Numbered from the stretch's first letter, positions 48,356-58,318 are shown. The stretch is 64,000 nucleotides of DNA from Modestobacter sp. VKM Ac-2982 (GCF_026967935.1 NZ_JAPVBL010000003.1:496001-560000), one strand, 5' to 3'. Numbers and translations are program-made. Notes: generated by a model not told the origin, from the letters alone.

Positions 48356-49930
48356 GTGAGGGTCGTGGCGGCACGTGCTGACGGTGACCTGCCGGGGTCC
48401 GGCGACCCCGCGCTCGCCGACTTCCCAGCTCAGGACCCCGACAGCCGCCGCTGGTGCTTCGCCGACCAGCTCGGGCCGCACTTCCTCGACGCGCCGGACC
48501 AGCCCGTGCTGCTGATCGAGGCGCGCAGCGTCTTCCGTCGCCGCCGGTTCCACCGGCAGAAGGCGCACCTGCTGCTGTCGGCCCTCCGGCACCGTGCGGC
48601 CGAGCTCGGCGAGCAGGCCACCTTCCTGCAGACCGAGACCTACACCGAGGCGCTGGACCAGGTCCACGGGCGCCTGTCGGTGTGCGCGCCGACCACCTGG
48701 CCGGCGCGCGACCTCGTGCTGCGCCGTCCCGACGTGACCGTGCTGGAGGCCCGCGGCTTCGTGACCCGGCAGGCGGACTTCCGGCGCTGGGCGGCGGGCC
48801 GTTCGCGGCAGCGCCTGCTGATGGACGACTTCTACCGGGTGGCCCGGCGGGTGCACGACGTCCTGATGGACGGCGCCCAGCCGGTCGGTGACACCTGGAA
48901 CCTCGACCACGACAACCGTGAACCCGCACCGGCCGACGGGCGGGTCGACGTCCCACCTCCGTGGCTGCCCGTCGAGGACGAGATCGACGAGCAGGTGCGC
49001 GCCGACCTGGACCGCTGGGTGGCCGACGGCGACGTGGCGTTCGTCGGGGACGACGGCCCGCGGCTCTTCCCGGTCACGCACGCCGAGACCGAGGCGCGGC
49101 TCGAGGACTTCCTCACCCACCGGCTGCGCGCCTTCGGTCCGCACGAGGACGCGATGCTGGCCGGGGACCCGTGGCTGGCGCACTCGATGCTGTCGGCGTC
49201 GCTGAACCTCGGGCTGGTCGACCCGTCGGACGTCGTCACCCGGGCCGACCAGGCGTACCGCGACTCGGTGGCGGCCGGTGACCCGCTGCCGCTGAACTCG
49301 GTCGAGGGCTTCGTCCGGCAGGTGATGGGCTGGCGGGACTGGATCTGGCATCTGTACTGGCAGCTGGGCCGGGACTACCGGCACGGCAACGCGCTGGCCG
49401 CGCACGAGGAGGTGCCGTCCTGGCTGGCCGAGCTGGAGGCCGAGGCCGTGGGCGCGAACTGCCTGTCCTCCGTGCTCGCCGACGTGCGGGCGCGCGGCTG
49501 GGTGCACCACATCCCGCGGCTCATGGTGCTGGGCAACTACGCACTCCAGCGCGGGATCGAGCCGCTGGCGATGACCGACTGGTTCCACCGGGTCTTCGTC
49601 GACGGCTACGACTGGGTGATGGTGGCCAACGTCGTCGGGATGAGCCAGCACGCCGACGGCGGGGTGCTGGCGACCAAGCCCTACGCCGCCGGCGGTGCCT
49701 ACATCGACCGGATGAGCGACTACTGTGGCGGGTGCCGGTACGACCCGAGGAAGCGGCTCGGCGAGGACGCCTGCCCGTACACCGCCGGCTACTGGGCCTT
49801 CCTGGAGCGCAACCGGGAGCGGCTGGCCGACAACCGGCGGATGCGCCAGCCACTGGCCGGGCTGGGGCGGCTGAAGGACCTCGAGGCCGTCGTCGAGCAG
49901 GAACGCGACCGGGGCACCGACCCCCGCTGA
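48356..49930 (+). CDS. Iron-sulfur bacterial cryptochrome/photolyase (FeS-BCP)
   Basis: A 524-residue flavoprotein of the PhrB/CryB class, expected to repair (6-4) photoproducts with light or act as a blue-light receptor. Four Cys at 369, 457, 460 and 473 have the same spacing as the 4Fe-4S ligands reported for Agrobacterium PhrB (350, 438, 441, 454). The region NSVEGFVRQVMGWRDWIWHLYW and PRLMVLGNYALQRG match the FAD domain. GTG 48356 overlaps the GGGAGG; GTG 48365 has better spacing. Divergent from the LpqE-like gene. Confidence 0.92.
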   Translation: MRVVAARADGDLPGSGDPALADFPAQDPDSRRWCFADQLGPHFLDAPDQPVLLIEARSVFRRRRFHRQKAHLLLSALRHRAAELGEQATFLQTETYTEALDQVHGRLSVCAPTTWPARDLVLRRPDVTVLEARGFVTRQADFRRWAAGRSRQRLLMDDFYRVARRVHDVLMDGAQPVGDTWNLDHDNREPAPADGRVDVPPPWLPVEDEIDEQVRADLDRWVADGDVAFVGDDGPRLFPVTHAETEARLEDFLTHRLRAFGPHEDAMLAGDPWLAHSMLSASLNLGLVDPSDVVTRADQAYRDSVAAGDPLPLNSVEGFVRQVMGWRDWIWHLYWQLGRDYRHGNALAAHEEVPSWLAELEAEAVGANCLSSVLADVRARGWVHHIPRLMVLGNYALQRGIEPLAMTDWFHRVFVDGYDWVMVANVVGMSQHADGGVLATKPYAAGGAYIDRMSDYCGGCRYDPRKRLGEDACPYTAGYWAFLERNRERLADNRRMRQPLAGLGRLKDLEAVVEQERDRGTDPR

Positions 49931-49932
49931 CC

Positions 49933-49969
49933 GCGGCCCCGCGGTGCGGGGCAGCAGGGTCCTCCATCA
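49933..49969. repeat. Post-stop hairpin element, copy E (between photolyase and ubiA-like gene)
   Basis: From the prenyltransferase stop on the minus strand it reads TGATGGAGGACCCTGCTGCC. A perfect 7-bp hairpin GCCCCGC/GCGGGGC with a three-base loop (49936-49942 with 49946-49952) separates the convergent genes. Confidence 0.65.
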
Positions 49970-50827
49970 GGTGATCGCGGCACCGCCGGCCAGCAGCAGG
50001 GCGACGTCCAGCACGGTCAGCAGCAGCACCGCCGGGAAGGCGAGCCGGCGGCCGCGCCGACTGCCGGCGAGTGCGGCGACGACCACCGCCGGGGCGGCGA
50101 ACGCGCAGGCCAGCAGACCGAGTGGGCCCGGTGGGCCGGGTGGTCCCAGGACCAGCAGCAGGGTGGCGGCGCCGAGCAGGACCGCGCCGGTGACCGCAGA
50201 GGGCACGGCGCCGACCCGGTGGGGGAGCCCGCGGACCCCGGTGGCCAGGTCGTCGTCGACGTCGGGGGCGACGTTCGCGACGTGCGCCGCCCCGCCGAGC
50301 GCGGCCCCGGCCGCGATCAGCCACCACGGTGCACCGGGGCTGCCCGGCGCTGCGGCGACCACGCCGGCGGGGAGCGCGCCGAAGCCGGTCAGGTAGGGCA
50401 GCGGGGACAGCGCGGTGCGCTTGAGGCCGGCGTCGTAGGCGAGCCCGCTGGCGACCAGCACGAGCAGCAGCAGACCCGGCACGAGGCCGAGCGCCAGGGA
50501 CGTGCCGACCGCGACGACGACGGCGACGGCCGTCGCCCGGCGCAGCAGCGTCGGGGTGACCACCCCCTGGACGACGGGCTTGTCGGTCCGGCCGACCGCC
50601 CGGTCGCGGTCGGCGTCCAACCAGTCGTTGCACCACCCGATCGAGGCCTGCCCGGCCAGCACCGCGACCCCGACCAGCACGGTCCGCCCGGCCGGGACGC
50701 CGGCGGTGACGGCGAGCAGGACGGCGACGGTGGTGACCGCCAGGGTCGGCTCCAGGTGGGTCGCGCGGGCCATCGCCGCGGCGGTCGCGAAGGGCCCGGA
50801 GCGGTGCCCGAGACCGTCCGACTGCAC
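49967..50827 (-). CDS. UbiA-family prenyltransferase
   Basis: A 286-residue membrane protein with eight to nine helices. The first Asp-rich motif NDWLDADRD (about residue 66) and second motif DVDDD bind the Mg-pyrophosphate of the prenyl donor; YDAGLKRTALS is typical. The aromatic acceptor is unknown, and SCO6045-like UbiA proteins are common in actinobacteria. GTG 50827 is preferred since an AGGGAGG lies seven bases upstream; the frame is open further but without good context. Confidence 0.85.
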   Translation of the reverse strand: MQSDGLGHRSGPFATAAAMARATHLEPTLAVTTVAVLLAVTAGVPAGRTVLVGVAVLAGQASIGWCNDWLDADRDRAVGRTDKPVVQGVVTPTLLRRATAVAVVVAVGTSLALGLVPGLLLLVLVASGLAYDAGLKRTALSPLPYLTGFGALPAGVVAAAPGSPGAPWWLIAAGAALGGAAHVANVAPDVDDDLATGVRGLPHRVGAVPSAVTGAVLLGAATLLLVLGPPGPPGPLGLLACAFAAPAVVVAALAGSRRGRRLAFPAVLLLTVLDVALLLAGGAAIT

Positions 50828-50924
50828 ACCGACCACCTCCCTGTCAACCCCACGCGGACCTCGATCACGCCGCTGACCTGCACTTTTGTCGGACTCTGCC
50901 GAGCCGGGGGGCATTCTTCCGTGC

Positions 50925-50930
50925 TAACCT
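50925..50930 (+). promoter_or_regulatory. Putative -10 box for carD
   Basis: TAACCT fits TANNNT and predicts a leader of about 20 nt that includes AAAGGGG before the ATG. Confidence 0.5.
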
Positions 50931-50957
50931 GGGGTGAGCGAAAGGGGTCACATACAC

Positions 50958-51440
50958 ATGGGCTTCACTGTTGGCGAGACCGTTGTCTACCCGCACCACG
51001 GCGCAGCGCTCATCGAGGCGATCGAGCAGCGCACCATCAAGGGCGTCGAGAAGTCGTACCTCGTGCTCAAGGTCGCCCAGGGCGACCTGACCGTCCGCGT
51101 GCCGGCCGACAACGCCGAAATCGTGGGCGTCCGCGATGTCGTCGGCCAGGAGGGCCTGAACAAGGTCTTCGAGGTGCTGCGCGCGCCGCACACCGAGGAG
51201 CCGACCAACTGGTCGCGGCGCTACAAGGCCAACCTCGAGAAGCTGGCCTCCGGTGACGTGAACAAGGTCGCCGAGGTCGTGCGCGACCTCTGGCGTCGCG
51301 ACAAGGACCGTGGCCTGTCCGCCGGCGAGAAGCGCATGCTCTCGAAGGCACGGCAGATCCTGGTCAGCGAGCTCGCGCTCGCCGAGGGCACCAACGAGGA
51401 CAAGGCCGAGGTCCTCCTCGACGAGGTCCTGGCTTCCTGA
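50958..51440 (+). CDS. carD: RNA polymerase-binding transcription factor CarD
   Basis: A 160-residue regulator that stabilises RNA polymerase open complexes at promoters including those of rRNA. N-terminal RNAP-interaction (Tudor-like) domain begins [19 protein letters not shown]; the C-terminal helical DNA-binding domain contains [17 protein letters not shown] and the [16 protein letters not shown] segment with the conserved Trp. ATG 50958 is chosen over GTG 50934 because all family members start here. Heads the stretch leading to ispD. Confidence 0.96.
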   Translation: MGFTVGETVVYPHHGAALIEAIEQRTIKGVEKSYLVLKVAQGDLTVRVPADNAEIVGVRDVVGQEGLNKVFEVLRAPHTEEPTNWSRRYKANLEKLASGDVNKVAEVVRDLWRRDKDRGLSAGEKRMLSKARQILVSELALAEGTNEDKAEVLLDEVLAS

Positions 51441-51478
51441 TCGCCCAGCTCCACCCCAGAGACACCCAGACCACTCCC

Positions 51479-52150
51479 GTGCACGCTGTCGGCATCGTCG
51501 CAGCGGCCGGGAGTGGTCTGCGTCTGGGGGCAGAACTGCCCAAGGCCCTGGTGCCCCTCGGTGGCCGGCCGCTGGTCTGCTGGGCGGTCGAGTCGCTGCG
51601 TGCCGGCGGGGTCGAGCAGGTGGTGGTCGCCGTCCCGGCGTCGCAGCTGGCGGCCTTCACCGCGGTGCTCCCCGACGACGTGCACGTCGTGGTCGGCGGG
51701 GACACCCGCACGGCGTCGGTCCGCGCGGCCCTCGCCGCCGCCCGGGAGCACGCCGACGCGGTGCTGGTCCACGACGCGGCGCGGCCGCTGACCCCGTCCG
51801 ACGTCGTCGCCCGGGTGCTGGCCGCCCTCGCCGGCGGGGCGCGCGCCGTCGTCCCGGTGCTGCCCGTCGTCGACACCACCGTGGTCGTCGACGCCGACGG
51901 AGTGGTGACCGCCGACGTCCCCCGCGCTCCGCTGCGCCGGGTGCAGACCCCGCAGGGCTTCGACCGGGCCACCCTGGTGGCCGCCTACGCCCACGCGCAG
52001 GGCGCCGCGGCCGAGTTCACCGACGACGCGTCCGTGGTCCGGGCCGCCGGGATCACGGTGGAGACCGTGCCCGGCGACGAGCGCGCGGCCAAGATCACCG
52101 TCGCGCACGACCTGCGGATGGCCGAGCTGCAGACCGAGCGGCCCCGATGA
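51479..52150 (+). CDS. ispD: 2-C-methyl-D-erythritol 4-phosphate cytidylyltransferase
   Basis: A 223-residue enzyme of the non-mevalonate isoprenoid pathway that activates MEP with [23 protein letters not shown] is the nucleotide-binding signature, VHDAARPL the catalytic acidic motif, and RVQTPQGF the substrate region. GTG 51479 has no visible ribosome site. Its stop overlaps ispF. Confidence 0.95.
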   Translation: MHAVGIVAAAGSGLRLGAELPKALVPLGGRPLVCWAVESLRAGGVEQVVVAVPASQLAAFTAVLPDDVHVVVGGDTRTASVRAALAAAREHADAVLVHDAARPLTPSDVVARVLAALAGGARAVVPVLPVVDTTVVVDADGVVTADVPRAPLRRVQTPQGFDRATLVAAYAHAQGAAAEFTDDASVVRAAGITVETVPGDERAAKITVAHDLRMAELQTERPR

Positions 52151-52656
52151 ACCCGCAGTTGCCCCGCGTCGGCATCGGCACCGACGTGCACCCGATCGAA
52201 GCCGGTCGCCCGTGCTGGCTCGCCGGGCTGGAGTGGCCGGGCGTCGACGGCTGCGCCGGGCACTCCGACGGCGACGTCGTCGCCCACGCCCTGACCGACG
52301 CCGTGCTGTCGGCCGCGGGCCTCGGCGACATCGGTGGCCTGCTGGGCATCGACGACCCCCGCTGGGCCGGCGCCCGGGGTGCCGCCGTGCTGGAACACGT
52401 CCGCGAGGTGCTCACCGCGGCCGGCTGGCAGGTCGGCAACGTCTCGGTGCAGCTGATCGGCACCACGCCCAAGGTCGGTCCCCGCCGGGCGGAGGCGGAG
52501 GCTGTGCTCTCCGCTGCCCTGGGTGCGCCGGTCAGCGTCACCGCCACCACGACCGACGGGCTGGGCCTCACCGGCCGTGGAGAGGGGCGGGCAGCGGTGG
52601 CCACCGCCCTCGTGGTCCGGAGCACGCCCGACGCGCCCGTAGAATCCACCCGGTGA
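52147..52656 (+). CDS. ispF: 2-C-methyl-D-erythritol 2,4-cyclodiphosphate synthase
   Basis: A 169-residue trimeric zinc enzyme forming MEc[12 protein letters not shown] carries the Asp and His metal ligands, [14 protein letters not shown] the third ligand, and the [14 protein letters not shown] end is typical. ATG 52147 overlaps the ispD stop; the end overlaps cysS (GTGA). IspE, the enzyme between IspD and IspF, is not in the window. Confidence 0.96.
   Translation: MNPQLPRVGIGTDVHPIEAGRPCWLAGLEWPGVDGCAGHSDGDVVAHALTDAVLSAAGLGDIGGLLGIDDPRWAGARGAAVLEHVREVLTAAGWQVGNVSVQLIGTTPKVGPRRAEAEAVLSAALGAPVSVTATTTDGLGLTGRGEGRAAVATALVVRSTPDAPVESTR
52640..52645 (+). promoter_or_regulatory. -10 box placed for a leaderless mRNA (cysS), inside ispF
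   Basis: TAGAAT ends seven bases before the cysS GTG at 52653 and lies in the last codons of ispF. It would let cysS be transcribed independently of ispDF. Confidence 0.6.
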
Positions 52657-54053
52657 GCCTCCGCCTGTACGACACGGCCGCCCGCGCCGTGCGCGACTTC
52701 ACGCCCCTGCGTGCAGGACGGGTCTCCATGTACGTCTGCGGGCTCACCGTGCAGGGCCCGCCGCACATCGGCCACGTCCGGTTCGCGATCGCCTTCGACG
52801 TGCTGCGCCGCTGGCTGCTGCACCAGGGCAACGAGGTCACCTACGTCCGCAACGTGACCGACGTCGACGACAAGATCCTCACCAAGGCCGCGGCGGCCGG
52901 CGTCCCGTGGTGGGCCTGGGCGTACGAGAACGAGCGCGCCGCCACCCGCGCCTACGACCTGCTGGGCACGCTGCCGCCCAGCTACGAGCCGCGGGCCACC
53001 GGGCACGTGCCGGAGATGGTCGAGCTGATCGAGCGGCTCATCGCCGGCGGGCACGCCTACGACGTCGACGGCGACGTCTACTTCGACGTCCGCTCCTTCC
53101 CCGGCTACGGCGAGCTGACCGGCCAGAAGCTGGGCGACCTGCAGCCGGCCGCGGACACCGAGACCGACGAGCGCAAGCGGGACCCCCGGGACTTCGCGCT
53201 GTGGAAGTCGGCCAAGGACGGCGACCCGGCCACGGCCTCCTGGTCGACCCCCTGGGGTCGCGGGCGCCCGGGCTGGCACCTGGAGTGCTCGGCGATGGCC
53301 GAGAAGTACCTCGGTCCGGAGTTCGACGTCCACGGTGGCGGGCTCGACCTCCGGTTCCCGCACCACGAGAACGAGCGGGCCCAGTCGCAGGCTGCCGGGG
53401 ACGGGTTCGCCCGGTACTGGCTGCACAACGGCTGGGTCACCATGGGCGGCGAGAAGATGAGCAAGTCGCTGGGCAACACGGCGCTGGTCGACGAGGTCGT
53501 CCAGCGCGTGCGCCCGGTGGAGCTGCGCTACTACCTGGTCGCCCCGCACTACCGCAGCACGATCGAGTTCACCGAGCCGGCGCTGGAGGAGGCGGGGGTC
53601 GCCTACCGGCGGCTGGAGTCCTTCGTCCGGCGCGCGGCCGAGGTGGTGGGGGAGGGCGCCGGCAAGCCGGTGCTGCCTGCCGAGTTCACCGCCGCACTGG
53701 ACGACGACCTGAGCACGCCCGCCGCGGTCGCGGTGGTCCACGAGGTCGTCACCCAGGGCAACAGCGCGCTGGCCGCCGACGAAGCCGAGGCGCTCGCCGC
53801 CGCGCTCGGCGCGGTCCGGGCGATGCTGGGTGTGCTCGGGCTCGACCCGCTCGACCCGCAGTGGGCCGACGCCGGCGGCGACCGCCGCCTGGCCGAGGCC
53901 ACCGACGGCCTGGTCGCGCTCGCGCTGGAGCAGCGCACCGCGGCCCGGGCCCGCAAGGACTACGCGTCAGCTGACGCGATCCGGAACCAGCTCGGCGCCC
54001 TGGGCGTGCAGGTCGAGGACACCCCCCAGGGCACACGATGGGAGCTGACCTGA
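52653..54053 (+). CDS. cysS: Cysteinyl-tRNA synthetase
   Basis: A 466-residue class I synthetase. The zinc Cys and HIGH motif are in [16 protein letters not shown] (about 27-42), WHLECSAM and [15 protein letters not shown] supply more zinc ligands, and the KMSKS loop is EKMSKSLG. A helical anticodon-binding domain with [13 protein letters not shown] ends the protein. GTG 52653 overlaps the ispF stop; the stop overlaps rlmB ATG. Confidence 0.96.
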   Translation: MSLRLYDTAARAVRDFTPLRAGRVSMYVCGLTVQGPPHIGHVRFAIAFDVLRRWLLHQGNEVTYVRNVTDVDDKILTKAAAAGVPWWAWAYENERAATRAYDLLGTLPPSYEPRATGHVPEMVELIERLIAGGHAYDVDGDVYFDVRSFPGYGELTGQKLGDLQPAADTETDERKRDPRDFALWKSAKDGDPATASWSTPWGRGRPGWHLECSAMAEKYLGPEFDVHGGGLDLRFPHHENERAQSQAAGDGFARYWLHNGWVTMGGEKMSKSLGNTALVDEVVQRVRPVELRYYLVAPHYRSTIEFTEPALEEAGVAYRRLESFVRRAAEVVGEGAGKPVLPAEFTAALDDDLSTPAAVAVVHEVVTQGNSALAADEAEALAAALGAVRAMLGVLGLDPLDPQWADAGGDRRLAEATDGLVALALEQRTAARARKDYASADAIRNQLGALGVQVEDTPQGTRWELT

Positions 54054-55015
54054 TGGCCGGCAACAGTCAACGCCGCGGCCGCTCGGCCGGCGCAGGCAAG
54101 AAGACCGCGACCTCCGGCACCGGCGGCAAGAACCGCCGGTCGCTGGCCGGGCGGGGCGCCACCCCGAAGGCCACGGACCGGCCGCACCACCCGGCGTACA
54201 AGGCGGCGAAGGCTGCCGCGGCCCGCCAGGACAACCGGCAGCGGGTGCAGCGGCGCAACGCCGAGGCCCCCGAGCTGCTGCTGGGCCGCAACCCCGTGCT
54301 GGAGGCGCTGCGGGCCAGCATCCCGGCGACGGCGCTCTACGTCGTCACCGGTGACACGAGCCGCGGCGGGACCGACGAGCGGATCGCCGAGTCGGTGCAG
54401 CTGGCCGCCGACCGCGGGCTGCCGCTGCTCGAGGTGGGCAAGGCCGAGTTCGACCGGATGAGCGACCACGCGCTGCACCAGGGCATCGGCCTGATGGTGC
54501 CGCCCTACGACTACGCGCACCCGGACGATCTGCTCGACATCGCCCGCGACTCCGGCCGCCCGCCGCTGGTCGTGGCGCTGGACGGCGTCACCGACCCGCG
54601 CAACCTGGGCGCGGTCATCCGCTCGGCCGCGGCCTTCGGCGCCCACGGTCTCGTCGTGCCCGAGCGCCGCGCGGTGGGCATGACCGGCTCGGCCTGGCGC
54701 ACCAGCGCCGGCGCGGCGGCCCGGCTGCGCGTGGCCAGAGCCGTCAACCTGGGCCGCAGCCTGGCCTCCTACCAGGACGCCGGCCTGCAGACGGTGGGCC
54801 TGGCGGCGGACGGGGACATGGGCATCCACGAGTACGACGGGTTCGCCGACCCGGTCGCGCTGGTGGTCGGTGCCGAGGGCGCCGGGCTGTCCCGCCTGGT
54901 CCGCGAGCGCTGCGACGTCGTCCTGTCCATCCCGATCACCAAGGACACCGAGTCGCTGAACGTCAGCGTCGCGGCCGGGATCGCGCTCTACGCCGCGGCT
55001 TCCGCCCGCCGGTGA
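54053..55015 (+). CDS. rlmB: 23S rRNA (guanosine-2'-O-)-methyltransferase RlmB
   Basis: A 320-residue SPOUT (TrmH) methyltransferase modifying a conserved guanosine of 23S rRNA. A basic disordered N-terminus (about 1-75) is followed by the L30e-like substrate-binding domain ([13 protein letters not shown]) and the knotted catalytic domain: [32 protein letters not shown] and the [13 protein letters not shown] knot. ATG 54053 overlaps the cysS stop and follows GGGAG. Confidence 0.94.
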   Translation: MAGNSQRRGRSAGAGKKTATSGTGGKNRRSLAGRGATPKATDRPHHPAYKAAKAAAARQDNRQRVQRRNAEAPELLLGRNPVLEALRASIPATALYVVTGDTSRGGTDERIAESVQLAADRGLPLLEVGKAEFDRMSDHALHQGIGLMVPPYDYAHPDDLLDIARDSGRPPLVVALDGVTDPRNLGAVIRSAAAFGAHGLVVPERRAVGMTGSAWRTSAGAAARLRVARAVNLGRSLASYQDAGLQTVGLAADGDMGIHEYDGFADPVALVVGAEGAGLSRLVRERCDVVLSIPITKDTESLNVSVAAGIALYAAASARR

Positions 55016-55428
55016 CCGGACCGGCCGGGCCTGCTGCGCAGGATCGGCCGGCGACGGCGGTGCGGCTCGGGCTCGAGCCGCACCCGGAGGGCGGCTGGTA
55101 CCGGCGCACCTGGACGTCCCCCGCGGTCGCCGGTGACCGGCCGGCGGCGACGGCCATCGTCTTCCTGCTGGCCGGGGGAGAGCACTCCGCCTGGCACCGG
55201 GTCGACGCCGACGAGCTCTGGCTGTGGCACGGACCCGGGGAGCTCACCCTGCAGCTCGCCGACACGCCGGATGCCGGCGTCGCGACGGCGGTGACCCTGG
55301 GGCCGGAGCTGGTCCAGGTCTTGGTGCCGGCCGGGCGGTGGCAGCGCACCCGGCCGGTGAGCACCGAGGTGCTGGTCAGCTGCGTGGTCTCGCCGGGGTT
55401 CCGCTGGAGCGGCTTCCAGCTGGGCTGA
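55012..55428 (+). CDS. Cupin-domain protein, DUF985 family
   Basis: A 138-residue single-domain beta-barrel of the DUF985 cupins: [16 protein letters not shown] at the N-terminus, [15 protein letters not shown] mid-way and [12 protein letters not shown] at the end. The metal or ligand is not known. The GTG start overlaps the rlmB stop. The last codons and stop form one arm of a palindrome shared with the convergent DUF445 gene. Confidence 0.88.
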   Translation: MTGPAGPAAQDRPATAVRLGLEPHPEGGWYRRTWTSPAVAGDRPAATAIVFLLAGGEHSAWHRVDADELWLWHGPGELTLQLADTPDAGVATAVTLGPELVQVLVPAGRWQRTRPVSTEVLVSCVVSPGFRWSGFQLG

Positions 55429-55447
55429 GCGGTCGGCTCAGCCCAGC
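55419..55447. terminator. Bidirectional terminator embedded in two convergent gene ends
   Basis: A perfect 12-bp stem GCTGGGCTGAGC/GCTCAGCCCAGC with a five-base loop. Each arm encodes the last Leu-Gly-stop of one gene: the cupin on the plus strand, DUF445 on the minus strand. Confidence 0.8.
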
Positions 55448-56718
55448 AGCTGGGCGACGGTGTAGATGACCAGGCCGGCCAGGCCGCCCACCACCGTGCC
55501 GTTCACCCGGATCCACTGCAGGTCACGACCGACCTGGAGCTCGATCCGCCGGCTGGTCTCCTCGGTGTCCCAGCGGGCCACGGTGGCGCCCACCAGGTCG
55601 GCCACGTCGCCGGAGAACCGCTCGACGGCGTACCCGGCGGCCCGCTGGGTCTGCCGCTGCACCAGTTCGCGGATGGTCGGGTCGGTCTGCAGCAGCTGCG
55701 CGCCGGACCGGATCAGCCCGACCACCCGCGCCCGCAGCTCGGAGTCCGGGTCGGCTGCGGCGGTGACGACGGCGTTCTTCGCGGTGCTCCACAGCGAGCC
55801 CGACCAGGTGCGGACGGCCGGGTGGTCCAGCAGCTCCTCCTTGAACCGCTCGACCCGGGCCGCGGCCTCGGGATCGGTGCGCAGCGTGTGCACGTAGGCC
55901 CGCAGCCGCTTGTCGTAGCTGCGGCGCAGCTCGTGCCGAGGGTCCTCGCCCACCTCGGCGAGGAAGCCCTGGAGCAGGTCGAACACCCGGTCGAACACCC
56001 GGTCGTCGACCCAGTCGGGCACCCAGACGGGCGAGGCGTCGCCGAGCCGGGTGCGGAACACCAGCCGGTTGTCGGCCAGGAAGTTCGCCAGCCCGGTGAG
56101 CGCGGCCGAGAGCACCTCCTGGTGCCGGTCGCCGTCGACGACGAGCTCGATGCCCCGGGCCACGGCGGGCGCGGCGGGGGTCTCGCGGAGCTTCCGGTCG
56201 ACCAGGGCGGCGACGGCGGGCTGCAGCTCGTCGTCCTTCAGCAGGTCGGTGAGTCCGCCGAGGGCGGCGCCGGCGTCGCCGGCGAGCCGCTCGGCGCGAC
56301 CGGGCGAGGCCAGGAAGGCGCCCAGCCGGCCGGGGACGTCGACGGTGGCCAGCCGCTCGTCGACGACCGCCCGGGTCAGGAAGTTCTCCCGCACGAACGT
56401 GCCCAGGCTCGTGCCGATCTGGTCCTTCTTGCGCGGGATGATCGCGGTGTGCGGGATCGGCAGCCGCAGCGGGTGCCGGAACAGCGCGGTGACGGCGAAC
56501 CAGTCGGCCAGCGCCCCGACCATGGACGCCTCTGCGGTGGCCCGCACGTACCCGACCCAGGTGCCGGTCTCCTCGCCCAGCAGCACGCAGACCAGGAAGA
56601 CCACGGCCGCGAGCACGAACAGCCCGGTGGCCAGCCGCTTCATCTTCGCCAGGTCGCGGGCGCGCTGGGGGTCGTCGAGCGACTCCACCAGCGGGGTGGT
56701 CAGCTGGGGTCCCGGCAC
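55438..56718 (-). CDS. DUF445 membrane protein
   Basis: A 426-residue DUF445 protein (YjiN-like) of unknown function with two N-terminal membrane helices (about 29-48 and 55-75, the second containing AEASMVGALADWFAVTALFRHP), a long helical cytosolic body and a C-terminal hydrophobic segment (VVGGLAGLVIYTVAQLL). GTG 56718 is chosen because a TAGGCT box ends seven bases before it; the open frame upstream overlaps that promoter. Downstream of the htrA terminator. Confidence 0.88.
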   Translation of the reverse strand: MPGPQLTTPLVESLDDPQRARDLAKMKRLATGLFVLAAVVFLVCVLLGEETGTWVGYVRATAEASMVGALADWFAVTALFRHPLRLPIPHTAIIPRKKDQIGTSLGTFVRENFLTRAVVDERLATVDVPGRLGAFLASPGRAERLAGDAGAALGGLTDLLKDDELQPAVAALVDRKLRETPAAPAVARGIELVVDGDRHQEVLSAALTGLANFLADNRLVFRTRLGDASPVWVPDWVDDRVFDRVFDLLQGFLAEVGEDPRHELRRSYDKRLRAYVHTLRTDPEAAARVERFKEELLDHPAVRTWSGSLWSTAKNAVVTAAADPDSELRARVVGLIRSGAQLLQTDPTIRELVQRQTQRAAGYAVERFSGDVADLVGATVARWDTEETSRRIELQVGRDLQWIRVNGTVVGGLAGLVIYTVAQLLG

Positions 56719-56725
56719 CCGTCCG

Positions 56726-56731
56726 AGCCTA
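56726..56731 (-). promoter_or_regulatory. -10 box placed for a leaderless mRNA (DUF445 gene)
   Basis: TAGGCT on the minus strand ends seven bases before the GTG at 56718. Confidence 0.6.
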
Positions 56732-56756
56732 GGCGTCGGTTCGGGGCAGCCCTCCT

Positions 56757-56827
56757 GCGGACGTGCGACGACCCCGGGGCCGAGGGGGCTCGGCACCGGG
56801 GTCGTCGGTCAGAGGGGTCCTTCCTCA
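56757..56827 (-). repeat. Post-stop hairpin element, copy H (after htrA-type gene)
   Basis: From the stop it reads TGAGGAAGGACCCCTCTGAC. A perfect 12-bp stem CGACGACCCCGG/CCGGGGTCGTCG (56766-56777 with 56796-56807) encloses an inner CCGAG/CTCGG hairpin. A strong terminator for the protease gene. Confidence 0.75.
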
Positions 56828-58318
56828 GTTCGAGGTCTCGTCCAGGGTGACGTCGACCTCGGAGCTGTCCCCGTCGCGGCGGACGGTCAGCGTGATCTCG
56901 TCGCCGGGCTGGGCGCTGCGGATCGCGGCGGTCAGCTCGGTGGAGGTCGTGATCGGCCGGTCGCCCACCGCGGTGATCACGTCGCCGGCCTGCAGGCCGG
57001 CGTCGTCGGCGGCGGAGCCGTCGGAGACCGTGGCCACCAGGGCGCCCTCGCCCACGGCCGAACCGGAGTCGGCCGCGGTGCGGGCGCTCACCCCGAGCAG
57101 GGCGTGCGTGGCCGAGCCGGTGTCGATGATCTGTTCGGCGATCCGCTGCGCCGTGTTCGACGGGATGGCGAAGCCGACGCCGATGTTCCCGCTGGTCGTC
57201 TCCTGACCGGGCAGGCCGGTGCTGGCGACCGAGGCGATCGCGGTGTTGATGCCGATGACCTCGCCGTCGGCGTTGACCAGCGCACCGCCGGAGTTGCCCG
57301 GGTTGATGGCCGCGTCGGTCTGCAGGGCGTCGATCACCGTGTTCTCGTCCTGCGTCGACCCGGCCTGCACGGCCCGGTTGGTGGCGCTGATGATCCCGTC
57401 GGTGACCGTGTTGGTCAGGCCCAGCGGCGCACCGATGGCGACCGCGAGGTCACCGACCTGCACCGCCTCGGAGTCGGCGAAGACCGCGGCGGTCAGCCCG
57501 CCGGCGTCGGCCAGCTTGACCACGGCGAGGTCGTTGCTGGGGTCGGTGCCGACGACGGTGGCGTCGTAGACGGTCCCGTCGGAGGTGCGCACCTGCACGG
57601 TCACGTCGGCGGTGCCGTTGTTCAGGCTCACCACGTGGTTGTTGGTGAGCACGTAGCCGTCCTCGGACAGGACGACGCCGGAGCCCGACCCCGAGCCCGC
57701 GGCGGCGCTCACGTACAGGGTGACGACGCTGGGGGCTGCCGCGGCGGCGGCGGCCGTCGTGCTGGTCGCCCGCTCGGCGTCCTCGATGACGACGGGCTGC
57801 GTGGTCGTCCCGCTCGCGCTGACCACGGCGTCCACGTCGCTCAGCGCGACCACGCCGGCGCCGGCGCCGCCGCCGATCAGCGCACCGGCGACCAGCCCGG
57901 CCACGCCCAGCCGCCAGCGCCCGGTCCGCCGCGCCGGCTGGAACGGCGCCGTCCCGGCCGGGAAGGGCTGCGGGCCGTAGGCCGGCTGCGGGAAGGCCTG
58001 GGTCTGGGGAGCGGCGGTCTGGAAGGCGGGGGGCACCGCACCGGCCGGGGCGCCCGCCCCGGTGGCGCGCTGGTACCCGGGGGTGCCGTAGCCGGCCGGC
58101 GGCCACGGCTGGTGGGCCGTGGTCGGGCCGGGCGCCGGCTGGGTGACCGACGGCTGCGCCGCGGTCGGGAACTGCTCGGTCGGTGCGTTCATCGGCTGCT
58201 CGGAGCCGGGGATCTGGTGGGCGGACGCCGGGCGGCTCTGCTGTGGCGCCCAGCCGGAACCGGCACTGCGGTCGGTGCCGTGGCCCGTCTCGTCGGCCGG
58301 ACGGTTCTGCTCACTCAC
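56825..58318 (-). CDS. HtrA/DegP-type trypsin-like serine protease with PDZ domain
   Basis: A 497-residue membrane-anchored protease acting outside the membrane in envelope quality control. Residues 1-130 are a Pro/Gln/Ala-rich cytosolic tail, one membrane helix spans about 136-160, then the protease with His228 (TNNHVV), Asp263 (SNDLAVV) and Ser343 (GNSGGAL), and one C-terminal PDZ domain (about 405-490). It resembles mycobacterial PepD/HtrA proteins. GTG 58318 lies after GAGGGA. No two-component system is adjacent. Confidence 0.94.
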   Translation of the reverse strand: MSEQNRPADETGHGTDRSAGSGWAPQQSRPASAHQIPGSEQPMNAPTEQFPTAAQPSVTQPAPGPTTAHQPWPPAGYGTPGYQRATGAGAPAGAVPPAFQTAAPQTQAFPQPAYGPQPFPAGTAPFQPARRTGRWRLGVAGLVAGALIGGGAGAGVVALSDVDAVVSASGTTTQPVVIEDAERATSTTAAAAAAAPSVVTLYVSAAAGSGSGSGVVLSEDGYVLTNNHVVSLNNGTADVTVQVRTSDGTVYDATVVGTDPSNDLAVVKLADAGGLTAAVFADSEAVQVGDLAVAIGAPLGLTNTVTDGIISATNRAVQAGSTQDENTVIDALQTDAAINPGNSGGALVNADGEVIGINTAIASVASTGLPGQETTSGNIGVGFAIPSNTAQRIAEQIIDTGSATHALLGVSARTAADSGSAVGEGALVATVSDGSAADDAGLQAGDVITAVGDRPITTSTELTAAIRSAQPGDEITLTVRRDGDSSEVDVTLDETSN

